Shown here: positions 16,835 through 24,605 of the stretch, piece after piece
Numbering within the stretch: position 1 is the first letter of the stretch
Layout of the letters: each line of letters starts with the position of its first letter
Assembly: GCA_965226755.1 (NCBI GenBank)
Contig: CBDDDT010000003.1
Span: 744,001-808,000 of the forward strand
Origin: Bog-113 sp965226755
GTDB lineage: Bacteria; Acidobacteriota; Terriglobia; Bryobacterales; Bryobacteraceae
Length of the DNA stretch: 64,000 nt
Reading direction: 5' to 3'
The notes under the pieces: generated by a model
Database searches by the model: none
The model's input: the letters and a program-made list of their open reading frames with translations, nothing else
Told to the model about the DNA's origin: nothing
Program-made: the position numbers and the translations under genes

Positions 16835-17260
16835 TCACACCAACTCCCCGAGCACCTGCTCCAGACGGCCAAGGAAGCGCTTCCACCCGTAAGTCGCGCC
16901 CTGATAAGCGGCCTGCTGATCGGGAGCGAAGCCAGACTGCTCCACGCGGACGTGAGTGCCGCCCTCGGCGGGAGTCAAAGTCCAGAGGACGACTAAGTCG
17001 ACTCCCATGGTGCTCCAGCTATAAGATAGCTGTTTCAAGCGATCGACGATGAGCACCTCACAGTCGATCAAACCATCCCAGTTCGGCACGGGTTCGGACC
17101 GGAATTGGAACTTACGGCCTACCACGGGTTCGAAGTCATTTTTCATCAGCCATTGGGCGATGAGCGGGTTCTCGGTGAGCGCACGCCACAGCTTTTCGGG
17201 CGGGTGCGGGAATACCCTCTCGATCATGACGGTGCGAGTACTCTCTGCTGGTTTGCTCAT
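16835..17260 (-). CDS. SRPBCC (AHSA1-type) protein
   Basis: 141 residues. Typical AHSA1 pattern: IERVFPHPPEKLWRALTENPLIAQWLM at the start, a GLIDCEVLIVD strand in the middle, and a C-terminal helix GWKRFLGRLEQVLGEL. The fold is a deep hydrophobic cup. Bacterial members are poorly understood and are often co-encoded with an ArsR repressor, as here, where the regulator ends directly before this start. Confidence 0.88.
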   Translation of the reverse strand: MSKPAESTRTVMIERVFPHPPEKLWRALTENPLIAQWLMKNDFEPVVGRKFQFRSEPVPNWDGLIDCEVLIVDRLKQLSYSWSTMGVDLVVLWTLTPAEGGTHVRVEQSGFAPDQQAAYQGATYGWKRFLGRLEQVLGELV

Positions 17261-17584
17261 TTAATCCATCCTTTCCAAGAGTTCTTCAAGACGGTCAAAG
17301 CGGTCGCGCCAGAAGGCGCCGTAGTCGCGCAGCCAGTCGACCATGGGCGCGAGCGCATCGGGCCGCGGGCGATAGTGGGTTTCGCGTCCGCGGCGGCGAT
17401 GGCGCACGAGCTTGGCCCGCTTCAGCACGGTGAGGTGCTTGGAAACAGCAGGCTGGGAGACGCCCGCATAGCGGGTCAAAGCGTGGACGGTTTGTTCGCC
17501 CTGCCGGGTCAGCTCCTCGAAAATGGCCCGGCGCGTCGGGTCGGCAAGAGCGCGGAACACGGGATTGGCGTTGACCAGCTTCAC
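17261..17584 (-). CDS. ArsR-family HTH repressor
   Basis: 107 residues: FRALADPTRRAIFEEL, then winged-helix recognition segment AGVSQPAVSKHLTVLKRAKLV and the wing RHRRRGRETHYRP. No metal-binding cysteines are present, so it belongs to the non-metal branch that partners SRPBCC proteins. It is the first gene of the five-gene leftward cassette (regulator, SRPBCC, DoxX-like, NTF2-like, DUF1801) and probably autoregulates it. Confidence 0.92.
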   Translation of the reverse strand: MKLVNANPVFRALADPTRRAIFEELTRQGEQTVHALTRYAGVSQPAVSKHLTVLKRAKLVRHRRRGRETHYRPRPDALAPMVDWLRDYGAFWRDRFDRLEELLERMD

Positions 17585-17718
17585 TTATAAAAACCATAAC
17601 CGAACGGTGATGGGTTGTCAAGAAAATCTTTTTGGGAGTCGCGCGGGAAAGGCTATTGGCCGGGGATAAAAGCAGATGAAAACGGATAAGACGAACCCAA
17701 GCTCGGACCGGTCTTACT

Positions 17719-17892
17719 TCACGCCGGCAAGCGCACTGCGATCGGCACGGGCGGCGCCGCTCTCTCGGTTGGAAGGCGGGTGGGATTTCGGCTCCGGGTA
17801 TATTGCCGCGGCGAACAGCCCATGACCCTCTTGAATGCAGTGCTGAAGGCGCTTTCGGATTCGTAGCCGAGCGACAGGACTGAAAAGGCTAC
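17719..17892 (-). pseudogene. remnant of an AraC-family regulator (C-terminal HTH only)
   Basis: Minus-strand translation between a TAA at 17893 and a TGA at 17719 gives VLSLGYESESAFSTAFKR, then VMGCSPRQYTRSRN and a short tail. This is the second helix-turn-helix of AraC/XylS regulators. The effector domain and first HTH are gone, and there is no start codon that would give a useful protein. The upstream end runs into the decayed Solibacter-domain gene. Confidence 0.7.
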
Positions 17893-17912
17893 TTAGCAGC
17901 CGATGAAGGAGA

Positions 17913-18793
17913 TCAACGGTGACAAGGCGAAGATTGGTGGCGGTGCCTGATTTCCAGGGAGCAGGCCGAAACCCCGGATGGGATCGTGGACGGCAACATT
18001 AAGTTGATCTGGTAGAGGCCCGCATAGCCTGGCGTAAGTCCCGCGTAATTCGGTTGATAGGTGGTGGTGGCTGCCGGAACCGTGATAGGCGGAGCGTTCG
18101 GCGCGAAGTTGAGGTCGAGATAGACGGGAACGACGACTGGGGATGGTCCGGTTGCCGCCACGCCGTCGGGCGCCGCGGGCAAAGTCTTTCCCAGGCCGAA
18201 CGCGTAGATCACGACTTGCTCGCCGGGATTCGCGGGAGATGAAGCCGTGATGACTGTGCCGTCCAGATGTTGAGCCACTAAACTGCAAAACTCAAAGCCC
18301 GGACCATCGATTGCGGCCTGATTGACTGGCGCGGCGCACTGTTTCAAAGCCTGAACATTTGATTACCAGGAGCACAGGAACGCTGGCAGCTAGGATTCCA
18401 TTCTGGCTTACGGCGATCGTGCCTGCGAATCCAGCAGCGATGCCGGAGTAGATCTCAGTAGGCACCTCAATTGTAATTGCGGTTAACTGCGGGGTTCCGG
18501 GGACGCCAGCGACCGAAAACAAGGGCGCATCAGGAACTAATGAAGATGCCGGGGACGTCAAGATTACGGAGACTCCGCCGAGCGTGGTCGGGAGCGGGAG
18601 GCTGGAGGCGGAGATGGACTGCCCCGCGAAATTGAGGCCCGTTACGTATTGTGATTAGGGCTCCGGGCGCGAGAGTAATGCTCGGCGCCGAGTAGCCGGC
18701 GCTAACCACAAGCGCCTGTGCTTGCGCAGCCGAGGTGATGCTTATGGGCGAGCCTAATAGAGCCGCAATCGCGAAGACTTTCGTTTTTGTCAT
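17913..18793 (-). pseudogene. frameshifted secreted protein with Solibacter-type C-terminal domain
   Basis: A single gene can be followed through at least three frames on the minus strand. 18793-18660: signal peptide FAIAALLGSPISITSAAQAQ and VVSAGYSAPSITLAPGALITI. 18620-18370: ILTSPASSLVPDAPLFSVAG then TEIYSGIAAGFAGTIAVSQNG. 18347-17913: PANPGEQVVIYAFGLGKT and YAGLTPGYAGLYQINLMLPS. These match the order of the TIGR03437 (Solibacter C-terminal) domain found intact at 36.6-37.3 kb. Another possible frame change lies near 17960, where TNLRLVTVD continues the pattern. No compensating signal was seen, so it is most likely dead. Confidence 0.8.
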
Positions 18794-18948
18794 GGGTTAC
18801 CTCCATGCCACATATTGCGGAATGCCGATAAGCCCTGCTGATGAGTGCGCACGCATTGTGATTATAGACGGATTTGTTATCCTTGGCCGTGAATAGCGGA
18901 CGGTTCACGAGCGTTTCAATCCTTCGCGAACAAGGGAGAGTGGCCAGT

Positions 18949-19719
18949 ATGGTTCCGAAATTATGCGCGTTATCGCTGCTCGTTTGGGCAGCCAGTGGAC
19001 AACAGACCGCCAACACATCTGGACTGCGCGACCCGGACTGGAGAGCGCGGAACAGTGCTTTGAAGACAATTTTGGCGAGCCCGTCCGCTATGAATAGCGA
19101 AGAGGTTAAAGAGGCACTGATCGCGTGCCTGGAGCGAGAGGATAAGGTTCTCGACGAATTATCACCGAAATCCGATTTAGCGGCCAACGAGGCTTACGCT
19201 GACGACTACCTGAACGCGCTGAGTGACGCTGTGATGCGGATTGCTCAAAGCTCAAACAGTCAGGAAGCATGGGATGCGCTGGTGAAGTCGGGTTATAACG
19301 CGGACTCCCCATTCGGGCTGACCTTGGCATCTCGAGCAGGAAACCTTCCCGCTCTGTTGCAGGCAGCGCAGAGTCGTAATCCGGGACTGCGGTCGGAGGC
19401 TATAAGGGTCATTGGCGAGATGTTGAAGGAGTCCAAAGCGGGGAAGGTGGGGCCGATCGCTCCGGAGGCATACCTGCGTTCAAAAGACATGCTGACGAAT
19501 TCGGCGACTGGCGGTACGGAAGATGCTTTTGTTCGACGGGCGGCGGTGGATGCGATAGGAATGATCGCAGATCCGCAAGACTTGCCGCTTTTGCAGCGCA
19601 TCGCCGTATCGGACCCCGAAGTTGTCGTCGCTGAGAACGGAACAAGGAAATTTCCGACGAGAGAGGAAGCCTTGAAGAGCATCAAACTTGTTCGTGAAGG
19701 GCAAGAGGTAGTGAGGTAG
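18949..19719 (+). CDS. secreted HEAT-repeat-like protein
   Basis: About 256 residues from the ATG at 18949, which has GGGAGAG 8 bases upstream and is followed by a good signal peptide (LCALSLLVWAASGQ). The longer upstream frame has no such support. The mature protein is helical and repeat-like: DPDWRARNSALKTIL, SRNPGLRSEAIRVIGEML, DAFVRRAAVDAIGMIAD and DLPLLQRIAVSDPEV look like HEAT-type helix pairs. Such proteins are scaffolds; no partner is evident. Its base composition is lower in GC than most neighbours and it sits in a decayed stretch, so it may be acquired or fast-evolving. Confidence 0.68.
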   Translation: MVPKLCALSLLVWAASGQQTANTSGLRDPDWRARNSALKTILASPSAMNSEEVKEALIACLEREDKVLDELSPKSDLAANEAYADDYLNALSDAVMRIAQSSNSQEAWDALVKSGYNADSPFGLTLASRAGNLPALLQAAQSRNPGLRSEAIRVIGEMLKESKAGKVGPIAPEAYLRSKDMLTNSATGGTEDAFVRRAAVDAIGMIADPQDLPLLQRIAVSDPEVVVAENGTRKFPTREEALKSIKLVREGQEVVR

Positions 19720-19800
19720 ACGGCGACGGCACACCGCAAAAGGCGACGTCTCACCGTTGTCAACCGAGCAACAAATGATCCTTCACCTTTAGTTTTGCAC

Positions 19801-19830
19801 GTTATGGAAGGTATCTATACCTTCCATAAC
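19801..19830. repeat. perfect inverted repeat, 14-base arms
   Basis: GTTATGGAAGGTAT, two bases, then the exact reverse complement. It lies in the gap between two convergent genes (ending 19719 and 19961). No T-run follows on either strand, so it is not a standard intrinsic terminator. Confidence 0.8.
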
Positions 19831-19913
19831 CGACATGACTCCAGGTCTTGGCTGCTCCCCAAGTCTCTTGTTTTCAGGCTCCACTGCCAATCTCTCCTGC
19901 GTTTTTAGCGTCG

Positions 19914-19941
19914 GATCGGGTGGTATATATACCACCCGATC
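19914..19941. repeat. perfect 28-base palindrome
   Basis: GATCGGGTGGTATA followed directly by its exact reverse complement. It shares the GGTAT..ATACC core with the inverted repeat at 19801-19830, and lies 20 bases past the 3' end of the leftward SIMPL gene. It may be a rho-independent stop for that gene, a protein site, or half of a small mobile element. Confidence 0.8.
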
Positions 19942-19960
19942 TGATAAGGCGAGTAAGTGA

Positions 19961-20695
19961 TCAGCGCAGCTTAAAGGATATCGTGACGGCGGCGGTGACG
20001 CTGATTTGTCCGGGGGCGACGGTGCCTTCGGCCGGCGAGGCGGTTGGGGCCTGGGCGACGTTTTGGGATAGGAACTGGTTGTTGCCGTTCAGCCTTCCGT
20101 ACCAGGCGCCGCCGCCGTCGGTGTAATTGGAGAGGCCGAGCGGTTTGGGGTCGAGTTGCAAGCCGGCGGCGGCGGCCAGGGCGGACGCCTTTTCCATCGC
20201 GGCTTTCACCGCGGCCGCGCGAGCCTGGTCGCGGTACTTGCGAAGCTCCGTGGTCCGGAACTCCACTCCGTAGATGTGATTTGCGCCGGCGTCGAGGACC
20301 GCTCCGAGAATCGAGTCGAAACTGGGGACGTTGCGGATATAGACGGCGATTTCTTTCTCGACGGAGTAGAAATCGATGGCCGTGGGAGTGATGTTGTTGT
20401 ACTGCATGTGCACGTTCATGAAGTCGGTCTGGATGTCGGCGGGAGCGACGCGGAGGGATTGAAGCGCCTGGATGACGCGCTTCACGGCGGCGTCGTTGGC
20501 GGCGCGGGCTTGGGGGAGCTGGGCGTCGCGCGTTTCGACTCCGAGCGAGAGAAAGACGAGGTTCGGAGCGACGCGAACTTCGGCGTCTCCCGAGACGGAG
20601 AGGACGTGATAGGGATCGTAGGCGGCGGTTTGGGCGAGAAGAGCGGCGGGAAGGCAGGCGAGGGACAGCGATAGGGCCAGGCGCGGCAGAGTCAT
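19961..20695 (-). CDS. SIMPL-domain (DUF541) secreted protein
   Basis: 244 residues from the ATG at 20695. Signal peptide ends near PAALLAQ. The domain opens with HVLSVSGDAEVRVAPNLVFLSLGVET and contains RDQARAAAVKAAMEKASALA and the LGLSNYTD loop typical of SIMPL proteins, ending in VTAAVTISFKLR. Family members form periplasmic or outer-membrane oligomers linked to stress tolerance; the exact role is not known. A long upstream reading frame is the antisense of another gene and is not part of it. Confidence 0.88.
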   Translation of the reverse strand: MTLPRLALSLSLACLPAALLAQTAAYDPYHVLSVSGDAEVRVAPNLVFLSLGVETRDAQLPQARAANDAAVKRVIQALQSLRVAPADIQTDFMNVHMQYNNITPTAIDFYSVEKEIAVYIRNVPSFDSILGAVLDAGANHIYGVEFRTTELRKYRDQARAAAVKAAMEKASALAAAAGLQLDPKPLGLSNYTDGGGAWYGRLNGNNQFLSQNVAQAPTASPAEGTVAPGQISVTAAVTISFKLR

Positions 20696-20714
20696 TCGAG
20701 GATTGTACAGGCGC

Positions 20715-22085
20715 CTATTCGAAGACGGAGGGATCGAGTTCGGTGAAGAATTCGTGGTGGAGGGAGGCGACGGCGCGGACGACGTCGGAATCGGCCACGA
20801 CGAAGCTGATGTTGAGAAGAGACGCGCCCTGGGAGACCATGCGGGCGTTGACGTCGCCGAGAGCGCGGAAGACGCGGGCGGCCACGCCGGGAGTGTAGCG
20901 GATATTGTCGCCGACCAGGCAGACGATGGTCTGGCCGCTCTCGAGGGCGACCTCGGAAAACTGGCGGAGTTCGTCGCAGATGGCGGGGAGCCGGCCGGTG
21001 TCGTCGATGGTGAGGGAGACGCTGACTTCGCTGGTGGCCACCATGTCGACGGGGGTTTCGAAGCGGTCGAAGATCTCAAAGATGCAGTGCAGGAAACCGT
21101 GGGTCATGAGCATGGAGTTGGAGTGCACGCTGACGACGGTGATGCGGCGTTTGCAGGCGATGGATTTGACGGCGTTGGCGCAAGGAACGCGCTCGCTCAC
21201 GATGCGGGTGCCTTCGATTTCGGGGCGGCGGGAGTTGAGGATAAGGACGGGGATGTTCTTTTCGATGGCGGGGACGACGGTGGCGGGGTGGAGGACTTTA
21301 GCGCCGAAATAGGCGAGTTCGGCGGCTTCGGCGAAGGAGATGGAGCGGACGCGGTGGCCGCCGGGGAAGATGGTGGGATCGGCGGTGAGCATGCCGTCCA
21401 CATCGGTCCAGATCTGGATTTCTTCGGCGCCGATGCCCGCGCCGACGAGAGCGGCGCTGAAATCTGATCCGCCGCGTCCGAGCGTGCTGGTGACGCCGGC
21501 TTCGGTGGCGGCGATGAAGCCGCCGAGGACGACGACGGCGGATGCGGCGGCGCTCGGGATGGCGTCGGCGAGCCGGCGGTACGTCTCGGGGCAGAGCGGC
21601 GCGGCGTGGGTGTGCCGGGCGTCGGTGACGATAAGGCGGCGGGCGTCGATGTGTTCGGCGGCGAGTCCGGCGTGGCGGAAGGCAAGGGTGACGATGATGC
21701 TGGAGAGGCGCTCGCCGTAGCTGGAGATGGCGTCGACGGAGCGCGGGGTGAGTTCGCCGACTACGGCGAGACCTTTGACGAGTTCGGTGAGTTCCTGGAA
21801 ATGGTCGTCGAGGGTGCGGTCAAGTTCGGCGCGCTCGGCGAGGGGTACGACGAGACGGGCTTCGCGGGAGTGGAAGGCGCGGAGGTCGTGGATCTGGGCG
21901 AGGAAGTCGTCGCGCTTGCCGGAGATGGCGGTGCGGGCGATGGCGAGCAGGCGGTTGGTGGTTTTCCCCATGGCGGATACGACGACGACGGGGCGGCGGT
22001 GCAGGCGGCTGGCGACGATTTGGGCGACGCGTTCGATGGCGGCGGCGGACTCGACGGAAGTTCCGCCGAACTTCATGACGATCAT
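20715..22085 (-). CDS. lysC: aspartate kinase, monofunctional
   Basis: 456 residues from the ATG at 22085, which overlaps the asd stop (ATGA). The opening MKFGGTSVESAAAI is the aspartokinase signature. The kinase core includes GFIAATEAGVTSTLGRGGSDFSA and IQIWTDVDGMLTADP. Two ACT-type regulatory domains follow (about 300-456; VVSVHSNSMLMTHGFLHCIF and IVCLVGDNIRYTPGVAARVF), so allosteric control by lysine and/or threonine is expected. It catalyses the first step from aspartate to lysine, threonine and methionine. It is co-directional with asd and an M20 deacylase. Confidence 0.95.
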   Translation of the reverse strand: MIVMKFGGTSVESAAAIERVAQIVASRLHRRPVVVVSAMGKTTNRLLAIARTAISGKRDDFLAQIHDLRAFHSREARLVVPLAERAELDRTLDDHFQELTELVKGLAVVGELTPRSVDAISSYGERLSSIIVTLAFRHAGLAAEHIDARRLIVTDARHTHAAPLCPETYRRLADAIPSAAASAVVVLGGFIAATEAGVTSTLGRGGSDFSAALVGAGIGAEEIQIWTDVDGMLTADPTIFPGGHRVRSISFAEAAELAYFGAKVLHPATVVPAIEKNIPVLILNSRRPEIEGTRIVSERVPCANAVKSIACKRRITVVSVHSNSMLMTHGFLHCIFEIFDRFETPVDMVATSEVSVSLTIDDTGRLPAICDELRQFSEVALESGQTIVCLVGDNIRYTPGVAARVFRALGDVNARMVSQGASLLNISFVVADSDVVRAVASLHHEFFTELDPSVFE

Positions 22086-23143
22086 GCGGTCAGCAGGCCC
22101 TCCGAGCAGAGGAGCTCGGCATTGAGGACGGCGGCTCCGGCGGCTCCGCGGATGGTGTTGTGGGCGAGCGCGACGAACTTCCAATCGAGGACGGGACAGG
22201 GGCGCAGGCGGCCGATGAAGCAGGCCATGCCGCGATCGCGCTCGGCGTCGCGGCGGGGCTGCGGACGATCGGGTTCTTCCATGTACTGCACGGGATGCGC
22301 AGGGGCGCTGGGGAGCTGCTTGAGCTGGGGGATGCCGCGGAAGGCGGCGAAGGCGGCGAGGATTTCGGGACCGCTGGGCTGGGAGGCGAGCTCGACGGAG
22401 ACGGTGACGGTGTGGCCGTCGATGACGGGGACGCGGTTGCAATGCGCGCTCACGACGGCGTCGAGGGGCGTGATGAGGCCGCCTTCGATATCCCCCAGTA
22501 TTTTCTGGGTTTCCTCCTGCATTTTTTCCTCTTCTCCACCGATAAAAGGCACAACGTTGCCCAAAATATCCACGGACGGGACGCCGGGGTAGCCCGCGCC
22601 GGAGACGGCTTGGAGGGTGGTGGCGACGACGCGGCGAATGCCGAAGGGTTTGAGCGGGGCGAGCGCGAGTGTGAGGGTGACGGTGGAGCAGTTGGGGTTG
22701 GTGACGATGGCGCCGGACCAGCCGCGTTGCCGGCGTTGGGCGGGGAGGATGGAGAGGTGACCGGCATTGATTTCCGGGACAAGGAGCGGGACGTCGGGGT
22801 CCATGCGGTGATTTTTGGAGTTGGAGACCACGATGTGGCCGGCGCGGGCGAAGGCGCGTTCGATGCCGGTGGCGACGGAGGCGTCCATGGCGGAGAACAG
22901 AAGGCGGGGAATGGATTTGGCGGGGTGAGGCTCGGCGGGTTCGACGAGGCGCTCGGCGATGCGGGCGGGCGCGGCGCCGCTCAGATTCCACTTGGCGGCT
23001 TCGCGATAGGGCTTGCCGGCGGAGCGCTCGCTCGCGCCGAGCCAAGTGAGGTTGAACCAGGGATGGCCTTCGAGGAAGCGGATGAAATGCTGGCCGACCA
23101 TGCCGGTGGCGCCGAGGATGCCGACTTCGATGGGAGTGTTCAT
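22082..23143 (-). CDS. asd: aspartate-semialdehyde dehydrogenase
   Basis: 353 residues. N-terminal Rossmann motif VGILGATGMVGQHF; catalytic Cys in VTNPNCSTVTLTLAL; then VSGAGYPGVPSVDILGNVVPFIGGEEEKM, a sequence of the archaeal/fungal-type branch rather than the E. coli type. It reduces aspartyl phosphate to aspartate semialdehyde in the cytoplasm. It overlaps both neighbours by 4 bases, which marks a translationally coupled three-gene unit. Confidence 0.94.
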   Translation of the reverse strand: MNTPIEVGILGATGMVGQHFIRFLEGHPWFNLTWLGASERSAGKPYREAAKWNLSGAAPARIAERLVEPAEPHPAKSIPRLLFSAMDASVATGIERAFARAGHIVVSNSKNHRMDPDVPLLVPEINAGHLSILPAQRRQRGWSGAIVTNPNCSTVTLTLALAPLKPFGIRRVVATTLQAVSGAGYPGVPSVDILGNVVPFIGGEEEKMQEETQKILGDIEGGLITPLDAVVSAHCNRVPVIDGHTVTVSVELASQPSGPEILAAFAAFRGIPQLKQLPSAPAHPVQYMEEPDRPQPRRDAERDRGMACFIGRLRPCPVLDWKFVALAHNTIRGAAGAAVLNAELLCSEGLLTA

Positions 23144-24150
23144 GACGATTTGAGTTGGCGCACCATGCGGGCGTAGAGATCGACGGCGGCCCGTTGTTCG
23201 TGTTTGGGGACGCGCTCGTCGAGGGTGTGGGCGACGTGGATAGCGCCGGGTCCGAGCAAGTAGGGCTGGCCCCAGGCGCCGGCGAAGGCGGGGATGTCGG
23301 TGGCGAAGGCGACGACGCAGGTATCGAAGCCGGGGAGTTCGCCGAAGCGCGCGGCGGGGATTTCGAGGACGAATTGGGCGTCGGCAAGGCCGAGGACGGC
23401 ATGGCCGATGGCGAGGCGCAAGGGGTGGGAATCGCCGACGAGGCGGAAGAAGATTTCGGCGCGGGCGTGGTCGGGGATGACGTTGGGGGCGCGTCCTCCG
23501 GAGAGGGTGCCGATGTTGAGAGTGGCGCGGCCGAGAACGGGGTCGGCGGGAAGCGGGATGCGGCGGATGCGTTGGAGGGCGTCGAGGAGCTTTTCGATGG
23601 CGGATTCGCCGAGCTCGGGGTAGGCGGAATGAGCCATTTTGCCGCGAGCTTCGATTTCGAAGCGAAGGGCGCCTTTGCCGCCGATGGCGAGCTTGTTTTC
23701 GGTGGGTTCGCCGTTAATGAGGAAGCGGGAGCCCCGGGGATCGCGGGCGGCGTGGAGGGCGCCGGCGCTGTTGCGCTCTTCGCCGACGACGAAGAGGAGG
23801 CCGAAATCGCGCTGGCCGTGCGAGAGGAGCAGTTCGGCGGCGCAGAGCATGGCGGCGATGATGCCCTTGGTGTCGCAGGCGCCGCGGCCGTAGATGAAGC
23901 CGTCGTCCTCGCGCCAGGGGACGAAGGGCGGGACGGTGTCCATGTGAGTGGAAAGAGTGACGACGGGGATGTCTCCGAAGCGAACGAAGACGTTGAAGCG
24001 GTGCGGCTCGACCTCGATGCGCTCGGCGTGGCCGTGGTGACGCGCGGCGAGGTCCGAGAGGAGCGTGAAGAGGAAGGCGCCGATACGCTCTTCATCGGGA
24101 GTGATGGATTCAATCTCGATGAGCTGACGTGTGAGCGCGAAGAGATCCAT
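23140..24150 (-). CDS. M20-family deacylase, probably in lysine/DAP synthesis
   Basis: 336 residues. Metal-site motifs of the M20 family: TLSTHMDTVPPF, the GRGACDTKGIIAAML segment, FVVGEERNSAGA and GEPTENKLAIGGKGALRF, with a lid domain in between (KMAHSAYPELGESAIEKL). Family members include succinyl-diaminopimelate desuccinylase and acetylornithine deacetylase. Position directly upstream of asd and lysC, with a 4-base overlap, favours the DapE role, but sequence alone does not decide. Confidence 0.85.
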   Translation of the reverse strand: MDLFALTRQLIEIESITPDEERIGAFLFTLLSDLAARHHGHAERIEVEPHRFNVFVRFGDIPVVTLSTHMDTVPPFVPWREDDGFIYGRGACDTKGIIAAMLCAAELLLSHGQRDFGLLFVVGEERNSAGALHAARDPRGSRFLINGEPTENKLAIGGKGALRFEIEARGKMAHSAYPELGESAIEKLLDALQRIRRIPLPADPVLGRATLNIGTLSGGRAPNVIPDHARAEIFFRLVGDSHPLRLAIGHAVLGLADAQFVLEIPAARFGELPGFDTCVVAFATDIPAFAGAWGQPYLLGPGAIHVAHTLDERVPKHEQRAAVDLYARMVRQLKSS

Positions 24151-24160
24151 GCGGCGGGTG

Positions 24161-24595
24161 TTACTTGGAAGCTGAGGTGAGGGTCTGGGAACGGAAAGAC
24201 TTCATGCGCTCGCGGGCAGCGGCGCCGCGGGCGCGGCCTTCGGGGATTTTGTCCATGGCCGCTTCCAGATTGGCGAGGAACTGCGGGTCGTAGGCGGCGC
24301 GAATCTCGGCGAGGATGGGTTCGAGCCGGGAGAAGATGGCGAAGGCTTCCGGGCAGGTCTCGCTGAAGAGGCCGACGGAGATCGCGCCGGAGTTGACGAA
24401 GGCTGCGGCCATGTCCCAATAGGAGGAGACCATGCGGAGGTAGCCGCCGTGCTCACTGAACGTGACCGCGGTGAAGTCGGCGAGCGACTCGGGGTTGAAT
24501 TCGCGGAAGAACCAGTCGCGGGCTTTGCGCATGACGTCCTCGCGGCGGAGTTCGTAAAGCTTGAGGACGAGGCTCGCTTCTTCGTATTTCGACAT
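24161..24595 (-). CDS. conserved hypothetical helical protein
   Basis: 144 residues from the ATG at 24595. No signal peptide or membrane segment. Helical and charged: KYEEASLVLKLYELRREDVM, then KARDWFFREFNPESLADF, with a Lys/Arg-rich end. I do not recognise the family, although the start resembles proteins often found in Acidobacteria. It lies 10 bases upstream of the M20 gene and 10 bases downstream of the carboxypeptidase gene, so it is probably in the same transcript. Confidence 0.65.
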   Translation of the reverse strand: MSKYEEASLVLKLYELRREDVMRKARDWFFREFNPESLADFTAVTFSEHGGYLRMVSSYWDMAAAFVNSGAISVGLFSETCPEAFAIFSRLEPILAEIRAAYDPQFLANLEAAMDKIPEGRARGAAARERMKSFRSQTLTSASK

Positions 24596-24605
24596 GGAGA
24601 TGTTG

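Noticed and set aside
22160..24180. Two long plus-strand Gly/Glu-rich frames opposite asd and the M20 gene
   Set aside because: Shadow frames with no family pattern; real motifs are on the minus strand.
20715..24419. A single 1234-codon minus-strand open frame spanning three genes
   Set aside because: Only its 3' part is lysC; the rest is the shadow of asd, the M20 gene and the following small gene in GC-rich DNA. The real start is the ATG at 22085.
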